The notes: generated by a model not told the origin, from the sequence alone. DNA of 5,108 nt from an uncultured Collinsella sp. (GCA_902464035.1 CABQHT010000085.1:1-5108); one strand, 5' to 3'; counted from the first letter of the stretch, positions 1-5,108 are shown. Made by a program: numbers and translations.

Positions 1-305
1 GAGAAGATGACGAAGCGCTTGCTAATGCCGCTCCAGCATAGGAGCGCCACGGGGATGTTGAGCGCGAGCATACCGAGCGAGATGTCGATGTGAACGCCGC
101 CCAGCGAGGTAACGCGATCGAGTAGGACCGCGACGCCGGTGAGACCACTCGGAAGCAGGTCGGCGGGCTGAATGAACGCCTGGATCAGGAATGTCTGGAG
201 AACGGCGGAAATTGTGACCGCCACGGCGGTGATGGCGCGGCGGACGATGGTGAGGCGGCCGAGCACGAGCACGCGGTCCGTGAGCTGATCGATGGCGTTC
301 GCCAC
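1..305 (-). CDS. YitT family membrane protein, N-terminal part (runs off left edge)
   Basis: This is the first 101 codons of a membrane protein of the YitT (formerly DUF161) family; the rest lies outside the window. It starts at GTG 305-303, with the ribosome binding site AAAGGAG at 317-311 five bases upstream, and the frame has no other plausible start nearby. After a short cytoplasmic N-terminus (MANAIDQLTDR) there is a hydrophobic segment at about residues 24-45. The family-like stretch LLPSGLTGVAVLL follows at residues 51-62, and then a second segment with LGMLALNIPVALLCW at residues 77-91. That pattern (a glycine-rich turn, then a hydrophobic helix with LNIP) is typical of YitT proteins, which usually have about 280-300 residues and a C-terminal DUF2179 domain. 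Their function is not established, although transport or export roles have been suggested. It follows the HAD terminator, so it is probably transcribed separately. Confidence 0.83.
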   Translation of the reverse strand, partial: MANAIDQLTDRVLVLGRLTIVRRAITAVAVTISAVLQTFLIQAFIQPADLLPSGLTGVAVLLDRVTSLGGVHIDISLGMLALNIPVALLCWSGISKRFVIF

Positions 306-350
306 GTAGGCTCCTTTCGAAGGCAGATGTAGTTGTGGGGCATGGCCGCG

Positions 351-382
351 ATTGTAGCATGGAGCGTGAGGGGGCGCTTCAA
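351..382 (-). promoter_or_regulatory. Possible promoter for the YitT-family gene
   Basis: On the minus strand TACAAT (356-351) is preceded by TGC, giving an extended -10 of the form TGnTACAAT. TTGAAG (382-377) could be the -35, but the spacing of 20 bases is longer than the ideal 17. The site lies downstream of the HAD terminator and about 45 bases upstream of the GTG start, which is where a promoter for this gene is expected. It rests on motif matching only. Confidence 0.4.
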
Positions 383-421
383 TTCACCCTCTCTCGACAA
401 CCATCAGAAGGACCGTGAGGC

Positions 422-466
422 CGCTTAAAAGAAAAACGCCGTGAAGAGAGCGATCCCTTCACGGCG
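422..466 (-). terminator. Rho-independent terminator after the HAD gene
   Basis: A perfect 10-bp stem (CGCCGTGAAG at 437-446 with CTTCACGGCG at 457-466) surrounds a 10-base loop. On the minus strand it is followed directly by TTTTTCTTTT (436-427). It lies 45 bases beyond the HAD stop codon and points the right way to end that transcript. There is no matching T-run on the plus strand, so it is one-directional. Confidence 0.9.
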
Positions 467-479
467 AATTCGGCGTTTG

Positions 480-524
480 CCCAGATAAAACCTGCCAAAA
501 TAAACCTGTCCCTAAATGGCAGGT
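480..524 (-). repeat. 45-bp REP-like repeat, copy A (inverted relative to copy B)
   Basis: Read on the minus strand from 524 to 480, this begins ACCTGCCATTTAGGGACAGG and ends TTTTATCTGGG. It matches the plus-strand sequence at 1156-1200 at 39 of 45 positions without gaps. Inside it CCTGCCA (523-517) can pair with TGGCAGG (497-491) to form a hairpin. It overlaps the end of the HAD gene: part of the Leu codon, then the Pro, Ala and Ile codons and the TAG stop, all lie within it. The form suggests a REP-like dispersed palindrome, perhaps moved by a REP-associated tyrosine transposase, but no such gene is in the window. Confidence 0.8.
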
Positions 525-1141
525 AGGATGTCGGACAGGTTGTCGATGACAACGTCGGCGGCGGACTGGTCCAGGTTGACGCCCTCGTGCGGACGCAGCG
601 CCAGGACGCGGGCGCCGGAGCGCTTGCCGGCCTCGATGCCCAAAGGCGAATCCTCGATAACCAGGCACTCGGCAGGCTCCACCCCCAGCGCCTCCATGGC
701 ACGCAGGTAGATCTCGGGGTCGGGCTTAAACGCACTGCACTCGTGCCCGCTGATGGTGTAGTCCAGCACGTCGGCGATACCGGCAATCTCCACCAGCTCG
801 TCAATGAGCTCGCGATAGGATGAGCTTGCGATGGCGCACTTCACGCCGCGCTCGTGCAGCTCACGCATCACCGGCTCCGTCTGCTCGTTGAGCAGCTCGG
901 CATACGGAACGGGGTGGTCCGGGCTGTAGACCTGCTTGTACTCCACGCGCAGGCGCTCGCGCAGCTCAATATCGTCAGGCACCAGCGCCTCCCAAATGGC
1001 AGGCTCGTTAGACCCCGAAAGATCGGGGATCTCGTCAAAGTGGAAGCCCTTCTCTTCCATAAATGCCACGCGGCGACGGTTGTAGAACCACTCGGTATCG
1101 ACCAGCACGCCGTCCATGTCAAACAGCACTGCCTTGATCAT
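512..1141 (-). CDS. HAD-superfamily hydrolase, beta-phosphoglucomutase/sugar-phosphatase type
   Basis: This 209-residue cytoplasmic enzyme belongs to HAD subfamily IA. All four motifs are visible. Motif I is DMDGVLVDTE, with nucleophile Asp8 and acid/base Asp10. Motif II is IASSS with Ser106. Motif III is Lys139 in FKPDPEIY, and motif IV is the metal-binding Glu163-Asp164 in VIEDSPLGIEAG. A helical cap lies between about residues 15 and 85. Members act on small phosphorylated sugars as phosphatases or phosphomutases, and substrate cannot be read from sequence. I chose ATG 1141-1139 because GGGAGGAG (1155-1148) lies six bases upstream; an ATG two codons earlier directly abuts that site and is less likely. 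The gene is slightly short for the family (about 215-225 residues), and its last codons and stop lie inside repeat copy A. Terminators on both sides suggest it is transcribed alone. A role in disposing of sugar phosphates from the neighbouring PTS pathway is only an inference. Confidence 0.93.
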   Translation of the reverse strand: MIKAVLFDMDGVLVDTEWFYNRRRVAFMEEKGFHFDEIPDLSGSNEPAIWEALVPDDIELRERLRVEYKQVYSPDHPVPYAELLNEQTEPVMRELHERGVKCAIASSSYRELIDELVEIAGIADVLDYTISGHECSAFKPDPEIYLRAMEALGVEPAECLVIEDSPLGIEAGKRSGARVLALRPHEGVNLDQSAADVVIDNLSDILPAI

Positions 1142-1147
1142 ACGCAT

Positions 1148-1155
1148 CTCCTCCC
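1148..1155 (-). promoter_or_regulatory. Ribosome binding site deciding the HAD gene start
   Basis: GGGAGGAG on the minus strand touches one ATG (1147-1145) with no spacing and lies six bases from the next in-frame ATG (1141-1139). The second is therefore the likely start, giving MIKAVLFDMDG rather than MRMIKAVLFDMDG. The site directly adjoins the end of repeat copy B at 1156. Confidence 0.75.
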
Positions 1156-1200
1156 ACCTGCCAAAAAGGGACAGGTTCATTTTGGTAGGTATTATCTGGG
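1156..1200 (+). repeat. 45-bp REP-like repeat, copy B (inverted relative to copy A)
   Basis: On the plus strand this begins ACCTGCCAAAAAGGGACAGG and ends TATTATCTGGG. It matches copy A (480-524, minus strand) at 39 of 45 positions. CCTGCCAAAA (1157-1166) can pair with TTTTGGTAGG (1180-1189) around a 13-base loop, with one G-T pair. The two copies bracket the HAD gene with their CCTGCC ends facing inward. In the HAD transcript copy B would be a 5' leader element ending directly at the ribosome binding site. Confidence 0.8.
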
Positions 1201-1219
1201 GTTTTGCGGCGCGACGAAC
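1191..1219 (-). promoter_or_regulatory. Weak candidate promoter for the HAD gene
   Basis: Because a strong terminator (1265-1234) ends the upstream operon, the HAD gene needs a promoter between about 1233 and 1156. The best -10 I see is GATAAT (1196-1191), which lies inside repeat copy B. The best-placed -35, GTTCGT (1219-1214, spacing 17), is a poor match. Treat this as a candidate only. Confidence 0.22.
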
Positions 1220-1233
1220 ACGCCCCCCAAAGC

Positions 1234-1265
1234 AAAAAAGGGGACGGGGCGCAAACCCCATCCCC
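1234..1265 (-). terminator. Rho-independent terminator after the PTS-SIS operon
   Basis: On the minus strand GGGGATGGGG (1265-1256) pairs with CCCCGTCCCC (1249-1240) around a 6-base loop. This makes a 10-bp stem with one G-T wobble, followed directly by TTTTTT (1239-1234). It lies 34 bases beyond the SIS gene stop codon, in the correct orientation to end the four-gene operon. Confidence 0.92.
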
Positions 1266-1299
1266 TCTCAATCAACCCGTAAGGTCTACTTACTTGTGA

Positions 1300-2283
1300 T
1301 TAGTAGGAAAGCTTCCACATGTAGCGACGCATGGTCAGCGGGTGCTGACGGGCCTCGGCGATCTGGTTGCCGTACTCGCGCATAACGGCGAGGTGCAGCA
1401 GCGGGTTGAAGTAGGTGATGACGCTCGCGGGCACGGCGTCAGCCAGGCCGTAGTCCTTGGAGTCGATCAGAGCGACCTTGGCGCCCATGCGCTCAAGGAA
1501 GGTGAGGGCGCGGGCGTCCATCGGACGGGTAGCACCATCGGACATGAAGAAGACGTAGGGCTTACCCTCGGTGGAAACCTCGAACGGGCCGTGGAAGTAC
1601 TCGCCGGTGTTGTAGGCGGCGGCGTCGATCCACTGCATCTCGGTGAACAGGAAGGCGGCGTGAGAATAAGCCATCTTCTCGGAGGCACCGGAAGCCATGA
1701 AGTAGATCATCTTGTCGTCCTTGAAGTCCTCGGCGAACTTCTTGGCGAGCTTCTTGCAGTGCTGAGCGGCGTTCTCGCAGAGATCGAAGACGTTGGTGAG
1801 GCCGGTGATCATGTCCTCGTAGTGGTCATAGCCCTCGGTCTGCTGAAGGATCTCGAGAGCAAGAGCGATGGCGTAGCCAGGCTTCTCGCACTTGGCAGCG
1901 TAGTTGGCGTGGAAGCCGTGAACGATGACGTGGTCGGCGTCGACGGTCAGAGCGGAGCCAGCCTTGTTGGTGAGGGAGACGACCGGGCAGTTGTGCTTCT
2001 TGGCGGTCTTGTTGGCCTCGACGGTCTCGGGCGTGGAGCCACCGAGGGAGCAGGTGATCACGAAGGTGTGCTCGTTGACCCAGGAAGGCGTGTCGTAGTT
2101 GAACTCGTTAGCGGTGAAGATCTGAACGTTCAGCTTGTCCGTGTTGTTGGCCAGGAAGTACTTGGCGGGGTAAAGGTCGGACATGGAAGCGCCGCAGCCG
2201 ACGAAAGCGACGCTGTGGATCTCGTGGTTGGACAGGACGTCAGCGACGATCTGCTTAGGGAGGTTAAGGTCGATCTCGTACAT
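1300..2283 (-). CDS. SIS-domain sugar-phosphate enzyme, FrlB/FraB/Gfr-type Amadori deglycase-like
   Basis: This 327-residue cytoplasmic protein has two SIS (sugar isomerase) domains. The first is at about residues 20-150, with VGCGAS at 28-33 and the phosphate-binding CSLGGSTPETVEA at 78-90. The second is at about 190-300, with MASGASEKMAY at 196-206. Glu215 (FTEMQW) and His231 (GEYFHGP) are 16 residues apart, the same spacing as the catalytic Glu/His pair of GlmS isomerase and FraB-type deglycases. The tail HPLTMRRYMWKLSY resembles the C-terminus of FrlB relatives. Those enzymes split fructoselysine 6-phosphate, glucoselysine 6-phosphate or fructose-asparagine 6-phosphate into a hexose 6-phosphate and the amino acid. 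Placement directly after a mannose-family PTS matches the Gfr arrangement of Salmonella. The exact substrate is not provable here; an aldose-ketose isomerase or an amino-sugar phosphate deaminase remains possible. ATG 2283 is preferred over ATG 2292, which abuts the ribosome binding site. Confidence 0.85.
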   Translation of the reverse strand: MYEIDLNLPKQIVADVLSNHEIHSVAFVGCGASMSDLYPAKYFLANNTDKLNVQIFTANEFNYDTPSWVNEHTFVITCSLGGSTPETVEANKTAKKHNCPVVSLTNKAGSALTVDADHVIVHGFHANYAAKCEKPGYAIALALEILQQTEGYDHYEDMITGLTNVFDLCENAAQHCKKLAKKFAEDFKDDKMIYFMASGASEKMAYSHAAFLFTEMQWIDAAAYNTGEYFHGPFEVSTEGKPYVFFMSDGATRPMDARALTFLERMGAKVALIDSKDYGLADAVPASVITYFNPLLHLAVMREYGNQIAEARQHPLTMRRYMWKLSY

Positions 2284-2292
2284 CTGACACAT

Positions 2293-2298
2293 TCCTTT
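2293..2298 (-). promoter_or_regulatory. Ribosome binding site deciding the SIS gene start
   Basis: AAAGGA on the minus strand runs straight into one ATG (2292-2290) and lies nine bases from the in-frame ATG at 2283-2281. The later ATG, giving MYEIDLNLPKQ, has workable spacing. The earlier one would add only MCQ. Confidence 0.65.
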
Positions 2299-2373
2299 CG
2301 ATTTTTGCGGCGCCACTTTGCCGGACGCACACAGGGTTACCGTGATTTGGACCGAGTCGCCGGCCCGTTGAGG

Positions 2374-2403
2374 ATGTGCCAAAGGGACTGTCCTTTGACA
2401 CAT
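2374..2403 (-). repeat. 30-bp REP-like palindrome between EIID and SIS genes
   Basis: On the minus strand ATGTGTCAAAGG (2403-2392) pairs with CCTTTGGCACAT (2385-2374) around the 6-base loop ACAGTC. This gives a 12-bp stem with one G-U wobble. It is not followed by a T-run, so it is not a standard terminator. Its centre (AAAGGGACTG on the plus strand) resembles the AAAGGGACAG core of the 45-bp repeats, which suggests a related family of dispersed palindromes. In the operon mRNA it would be an intercistronic hairpin. Confidence 0.65.
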
Positions 2404-2414
2404 TTAGGGATGGA

Positions 2415-2447
2415 AGCCTGCCTGGGGTATGGGATGCCAGGCAGGCT
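2415..2447 (-). other. Intercistronic hairpin after the EIID gene
   Basis: AGCCTGCCTGG (2415-2425) and CCAGGCAGGCT (2437-2447) form a perfect 11-bp GC-rich stem with an 11-base loop, 34 bases beyond the EIID stop codon. On the minus strand it is followed by TTCCATCCC rather than a T-run. It is therefore more likely a transcript-stabilising or partially terminating structure than a full terminator. It could set the ratio of PTS to SIS mRNA. Confidence 0.6.
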
Positions 2448-2480
2448 CCCCGGGGAAAGCGGTTAGACGCTTGGTCGCGA

Positions 2481-3314
2481 CTAGGCCAGGATGCCGGCCG
2501 CGGAGAGGGCGATGCCGCCCACGATGGCGATCACGAGAAGCCAACCGGTGTTGACGTTCTTCTTGATGAGCCAGTACATAAGGCCGGTGAGGCCAAGGGA
2601 GATCATCTGGGGCATCATGCCGTCCAGGATGTCCTGGATCACGACGGTGCCGTCAGCGAACTGCAGCGGGGTGGTGGCGCCGATCAGCGTAGCGATCATG
2701 CCGCCCACGGACATAAGACCCACGATGCCGCAGACATACATGAGCTTTTCCATGAGGTCGCCGCCCTGAAGCTTGCTCAGGTACTCGTGGCCGCCCTGAT
2801 AGCCCATCTTGGCTGCGAACCAAGTGATCAGCACGGAGGGGACGATGGAGATGAGCATGGCCAGGATCGGGCCCATGATGGAGCCCTGCTGAGCCAGCTG
2901 AACGCCCAGGCCAAAGGCGATAACGCGGATGGTGCCCTGGAAGAAGGAGTCACCAATACCGGAAAGCGGACCCATGAGGGAGGTCTTGACCGCGTTGATC
3001 GAATCGGGATCGAAGTTCTCGGGATCCTTGGCGTACTCCTCCTCCATGGAGGCGGCGAGGCCTAGGACAAAAGCGCTCGTCTGCGGGGTGCAGTTGTAGA
3101 ACGCCATGTGACGGTGGTAAGCCTCTTTCTTAGCAGCGAGCTGCTTGGGATCGGACTCATCCGGATAGAGGCGATCGAGCGTGGGAACCATGCCGTAGAG
3201 GAAGCCCATGTTCATCTGACGCTCGTAGTTCCAAGAGGCCTGGATGGCCCAGGAGCGCCAGAAGAACTGGCTGACCTTCTTGTTCAGGGACACGTCCTTG
3301 GTTGCGGTTGCCAT
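2481..3314 (-). CDS. PTS mannose/fructose/sorbose family EIID subunit
   Basis: This 277-residue inner-membrane protein is the IID half of a mannose-family PTS permease; with IIC it forms the sugar channel. Family landmarks appear in order: NYERQMNMGFLYGMVPTLDRLY (residues 29-50), the HMAFYNCTPQ region (69-78), VLGLAASMEE (83-92), LMGPLSGIGDSFFQGTIR (113-130), and the C-terminal hydrophobic segments at about 190-212 and 236-276. The long amphipathic N-terminal half followed by C-terminal membrane helices is normal for IID. The usual GDSLFWGTLRPI motif reads GDSFFQGTIRVI here, a modest variation. ATG 3314 is preceded by AAGGAGGA at a spacing of seven bases. That site overlaps the TAA of EIIC, leaving a gap of only 13 bases, which indicates tight co-translation. 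The transported sugar cannot be read from this subunit. Confidence 0.96.
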   Translation of the reverse strand: MATATKDVSLNKKVSQFFWRSWAIQASWNYERQMNMGFLYGMVPTLDRLYPDESDPKQLAAKKEAYHRHMAFYNCTPQTSAFVLGLAASMEEEYAKDPENFDPDSINAVKTSLMGPLSGIGDSFFQGTIRVIAFGLGVQLAQQGSIMGPILAMLISIVPSVLITWFAAKMGYQGGHEYLSKLQGGDLMEKLMYVCGIVGLMSVGGMIATLIGATTPLQFADGTVVIQDILDGMMPQMISLGLTGLMYWLIKKNVNTGWLLVIAIVGGIALSAAGILA

Positions 3315-3327
3315 AGTGTGTTCCTCC

Positions 3328-4122
3328 TTAGTCTTCGTCGTCTTCGAGCGGATCGTAGTCGGAATCGACACCGGCGGCTGCATGGGAACCGTTGAACTTG
3401 AAGCCCATGAAGACGACAGCCAGGCACACACCGATCAGAGCGACCGCGATGACGGACAGGTTGAGGTAAGCGGCGAGCAGGAAACCGATGAACAGGAACG
3501 GAGTCATACCCTTCTTGATCATCATGGTGAGCAGCAGGGCCAAGCCGTAGGCGGTCATGATCTTGGTCGAAACGTTAAGACCAGTGGACAGCCACTCGGG
3601 AACCATGTTGACGATGGCCTGAACCAAGTCGGTACCGACGAAGACGGCGAGGAAGATCGGCAGGAAGTACATGACGGCGTACAGACCGGAGCCGGCGCAG
3701 ATGTGCATACGGTAAGCGGTCTTGAACTTTCCGTTATCGATCGCGCTATCTGCCACATGGGTGAGGGCGGCGATGATGGAACGGAACACGATGCCGAGGA
3801 GCTGACCCAGGACGGCGACCGGGATGGCGATCGTCATGGCGGTCTCGGCGGAAGCATCGGTCAGGCACGCAAAGGCAGCGGCCACGATGCCGCCCAGGAC
3901 CATATCGGGCGGAACGGCAGCGCCGACCTGCACCAGGCCCATGGACACGAGCTCGACGGCGGCACCGACGGCAAGGCCGGTGGGCACATCGCCCAGCAGC
4001 AGACCGACGAGCGTAGCGCCAACGAGGGGCTGCTCGAAGTTAAGACGACCGAGCAGGCGGGAGTCCCACATGCAGAACACGCCGACGAGGCCGACGAGCA
4101 CCGCACTGATGAACGTATTCAT
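3328..4122 (-). CDS. PTS mannose/fructose/sorbose family EIIC subunit
   Basis: This 264-residue polytopic membrane protein is the IIC channel subunit and, with IID, moves the sugar across the membrane while IIB phosphorylates it. The signature region spans about residues 31-85: QPLVGATLVGLLLGDVPTGL, then AAVELVSMGLVQVGAAVPPD and GGIVAAAFA. It matches the conserved family pattern of a glycine-rich core with GA-x-PPD. Further hydrophobic segments lie at about 95-120, 141-163, 185-203 and 205-240. The start ATG 4122 has AAAGGAG six bases upstream. The protein ends in an unusually acidic tail (GVDSDYDPLEDDED, residues 251-264) after the last helix, presumably cytoplasmic. It lies 36 bases after the EIIAB gene and 13 bases before EIID, in one operon. 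Confidence 0.96.
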   Translation of the reverse strand: MNTFISAVLVGLVGVFCMWDSRLLGRLNFEQPLVGATLVGLLLGDVPTGLAVGAAVELVSMGLVQVGAAVPPDMVLGGIVAAAFACLTDASAETAMTIAIPVAVLGQLLGIVFRSIIAALTHVADSAIDNGKFKTAYRMHICAGSGLYAVMYFLPIFLAVFVGTDLVQAIVNMVPEWLSTGLNVSTKIMTAYGLALLLTMMIKKGMTPFLFIGFLLAAYLNLSVIAVALIGVCLAVVFMGFKFNGSHAAAGVDSDYDPLEDDED

Positions 4123-4139
4123 ACCCTTCTCCTTTCAGT

Positions 4140-4153
4140 CAGGCAAAAGCCTG
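4140..4153 (-). other. Small hairpin between EIIAB and EIIC genes
   Basis: CAGGC (4140-4144) and GCCTG (4149-4153) form a perfect 5-bp stem with a four-base loop. It lies five bases beyond the EIIAB stop codon and just ahead of the EIIC ribosome binding site. It is too short for a terminator and may be chance. A role in translation of EIIC or in mRNA processing is possible. Confidence 0.35.
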
Positions 4154-4158
4154 GTTGA

Positions 4159-5085
4159 TTACAGCTTGGCGTCGATGTCGACGCTCTGATACGTAGGGGT
4201 CTGCTGGACGTAGAGCTTGATGCCCATGTCGAGCAGCTGGTTGACGTCGGCCTTCTGGTTGGCGTCGAGGAAGACGGAGCTGTCCTTGCCGCCGACCTGA
4301 TCGGCACCGTCGTGGTTGGCGGTGGCGCCCAGGTTGATGGCGTCGAGCTTGTAACCCTGGCAGAACTGCAGCATCTCGGCAGTGTTGCCAAAGACGAACA
4401 TGACGCGCTCGCCGAGGGTGTTGAGCTTGTCCATCTTGGCGAGGGCACGCTCGACGGTGAAGACGTTCAGGCGCACGCCCTGGGGCTTGGCCAGCTTAAG
4501 AGCGCCCTTCTTGATGTCATCGTTGGCGGCAGCGTTGTCGACGACGATGATGCGCTCAGCCTGAACCTTGGTGGTCCAGGTAAAGACGACCTGGCCGTGC
4601 AGCAGACGGTAGTCAAGACGTGCGAGGACGATCTTGGCGGGACCGGCGTTGTGACGGGCGGCCTTGGCCTTCTTGGCGGGGGCTGCGGGAGCAACCTCGA
4701 CCGGGGCGTTGGGGTTGGTCAGACCGGTGCGGGCCTCGTTGATAAGGGCCGCGAGCTCGGCGCCCTTGACGGGGGCGGGGCTCATAGCGAGCGTGAGCGC
4801 CAGCGGGATGTTGAAACCGCTGACAACCGTGAACTTCGTGCCGTTCTTGGAAAGCTCGACCATGTTGTTGTTGACCGAGCTACCGAGCATATCGGTTAGC
4901 ACATACACGGTGTCGTCCGCGTTGAACGTGGCGATCATGGCGTCCACCTTGTTGGTGATGGGCTCCTTGTCGTCACGAGCAAGCGACACGACGTGGACGT
5001 TCGACACGTCGCCGAGAACCATCTCGAGCGTGTCTTTGGCGCCTGCGGCCAGGCCGCCATGAGATGCGAGAATGATCTGATTCAT
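4159..5085 (-). CDS. PTS mannose/fructose/sorbose family fused EIIA-EIIB protein
   Basis: This 308-residue cytoplasmic protein passes phosphate from HPr to the imported sugar. The EIIA domain covers about residues 1-125. Its phosphorylation site is His9 in ILASHGGLAAG, and Asp65 (LTDMLGSS) sits where the family's active-site Asp lies. An Ala/Pro/Lys-rich linker follows at about 127-149 (VEVAPAAPAKKAKAA). The EIIB domain covers about 150-308, with His163 in RLDYRLLHGQVVFTW matching the family RxDxRxxHGQV pattern. The A-linker-B order and length are close to E. coli ManX. The usual FGGSPFN stretch of EIIA reads LGSSVNN, a notable deviation. ATG 5085 follows a long ribosome binding site (AAAGGAGGAGG, 5100-5090). 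It is the first operon gene in the window; the promoter and any regulator lie beyond 5108. Substrate is inferred from the SIS gene as an Amadori-type compound, not read from this protein. Confidence 0.95.
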   Translation of the reverse strand: MNQIILASHGGLAAGAKDTLEMVLGDVSNVHVVSLARDDKEPITNKVDAMIATFNADDTVYVLTDMLGSSVNNNMVELSKNGTKFTVVSGFNIPLALTLAMSPAPVKGAELAALINEARTGLTNPNAPVEVAPAAPAKKAKAARHNAGPAKIVLARLDYRLLHGQVVFTWTTKVQAERIIVVDNAAANDDIKKGALKLAKPQGVRLNVFTVERALAKMDKLNTLGERVMFVFGNTAEMLQFCQGYKLDAINLGATANHDGADQVGGKDSSVFLDANQKADVNQLLDMGIKLYVQQTPTYQSVDIDAKL

Positions 5086-5108
5086 CTTGCCTCCTCCTTT
5101 TCGTTATG

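Noticed and set aside
22..400. Two minus-strand open frames (112 and 71 codons) with ATG starts in the left region
   Set aside because: Their translations are Arg/Ser/Pro-rich and unlike real proteins. The third minus-strand frame, starting at GTG 305, gives a convincing YitT-family protein with a good ribosome binding site.
1142..1261. A longer HAD protein starting upstream of 1141
   Set aside because: The extra N-terminal residues would be translated through repeat copy B and the ribosome binding site, and HAD IA proteins start just before the DxDG motif.
1202..2313. A shared 11-base word (TTTTGCGGCGC) at 1202-1212 and 2303-2313, upstream of two genes
   Set aside because: An 11-base match is expected by chance in a 5-kb GC-rich window, and the flanking sequences do not align.
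2415..2447. The hairpin after EIID as a rho-independent terminator
   Set aside because: The stem is strong, but neither strand has a T-run after it, so full termination is not supported.
1342..2466. A 374-codon open frame on the plus strand opposite the SIS gene
   Set aside because: It is antisense to a gene with clear SIS motifs and reads as low-complexity Val/Gly/Leu/Asp-rich protein, as expected from the complement of GC-biased codons. No domain is recognisable.
3244..4158. A 304-codon open frame on the plus strand opposite EIIC
   Set aside because: It is antisense to a well-conserved EIIC gene, extremely rich in Asp, Gly, His and Gln, and shows no recognisable domain. It is a shadow frame.

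Overview
The window looks like a piece of a GC-rich Gram-positive chromosome, most likely a gut Coriobacteriia such as Collinsella. This is an inference from base composition, GC-ending codons, strong GGAGG ribosome binding sites, protein flavour and the dispersed short palindromes. There is no rRNA or other marker to prove it. All six genes I can support lie on the minus strand, so transcription runs from high to low coordinates. The long open frames on the plus strand are antisense shadows.

Right part (5085 down to 1234): a four-gene operon. It encodes a mannose-family (PTS Man/fructose/sorbose) transporter as a fused EIIA-EIIB protein (5085-4159), EIIC (4122-3328) and EIID (3314-2481). A two-SIS-domain sugar-phosphate enzyme of the FrlB/FraB/GfrE-GfrF deglycase type follows (2283-1300). 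A strong GC hairpin with a T-run (1265-1234) ends the unit. The simplest reading is that the PTS imports and phosphorylates an Amadori-type sugar-amine adduct (fructoselysine, glucoselysine or similar), and the SIS enzyme splits it to a hexose 6-phosphate plus the amine. The operon promoter and any regulator lie beyond position 5108. The 197-nt gap between EIID and the SIS gene holds two hairpins and could tune relative expression.

Middle part (1233 down to 422): a HAD-superfamily phosphatase or beta-phosphoglucomutase-like gene (1141-512), bounded on each side by a rho-independent terminator and so probably its own transcription unit. It is bracketed by two inverted copies of a 45-bp repeat (480-524 and 1156-1200; 39 of 45 positions identical). 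One copy overlaps the end of the gene and supplies its stop codon. The other lies directly upstream of its ribosome binding site.

Left part (382 down to 1): a possible promoter, then the first 101 codons of a YitT-family membrane protein. It starts at GTG 305 and runs off the left edge.

No tRNA, rRNA, CRISPR array, transposase gene or integrase is visible. The least explained feature is the set of REP-like repeats, especially the inverted pair around the HAD gene.
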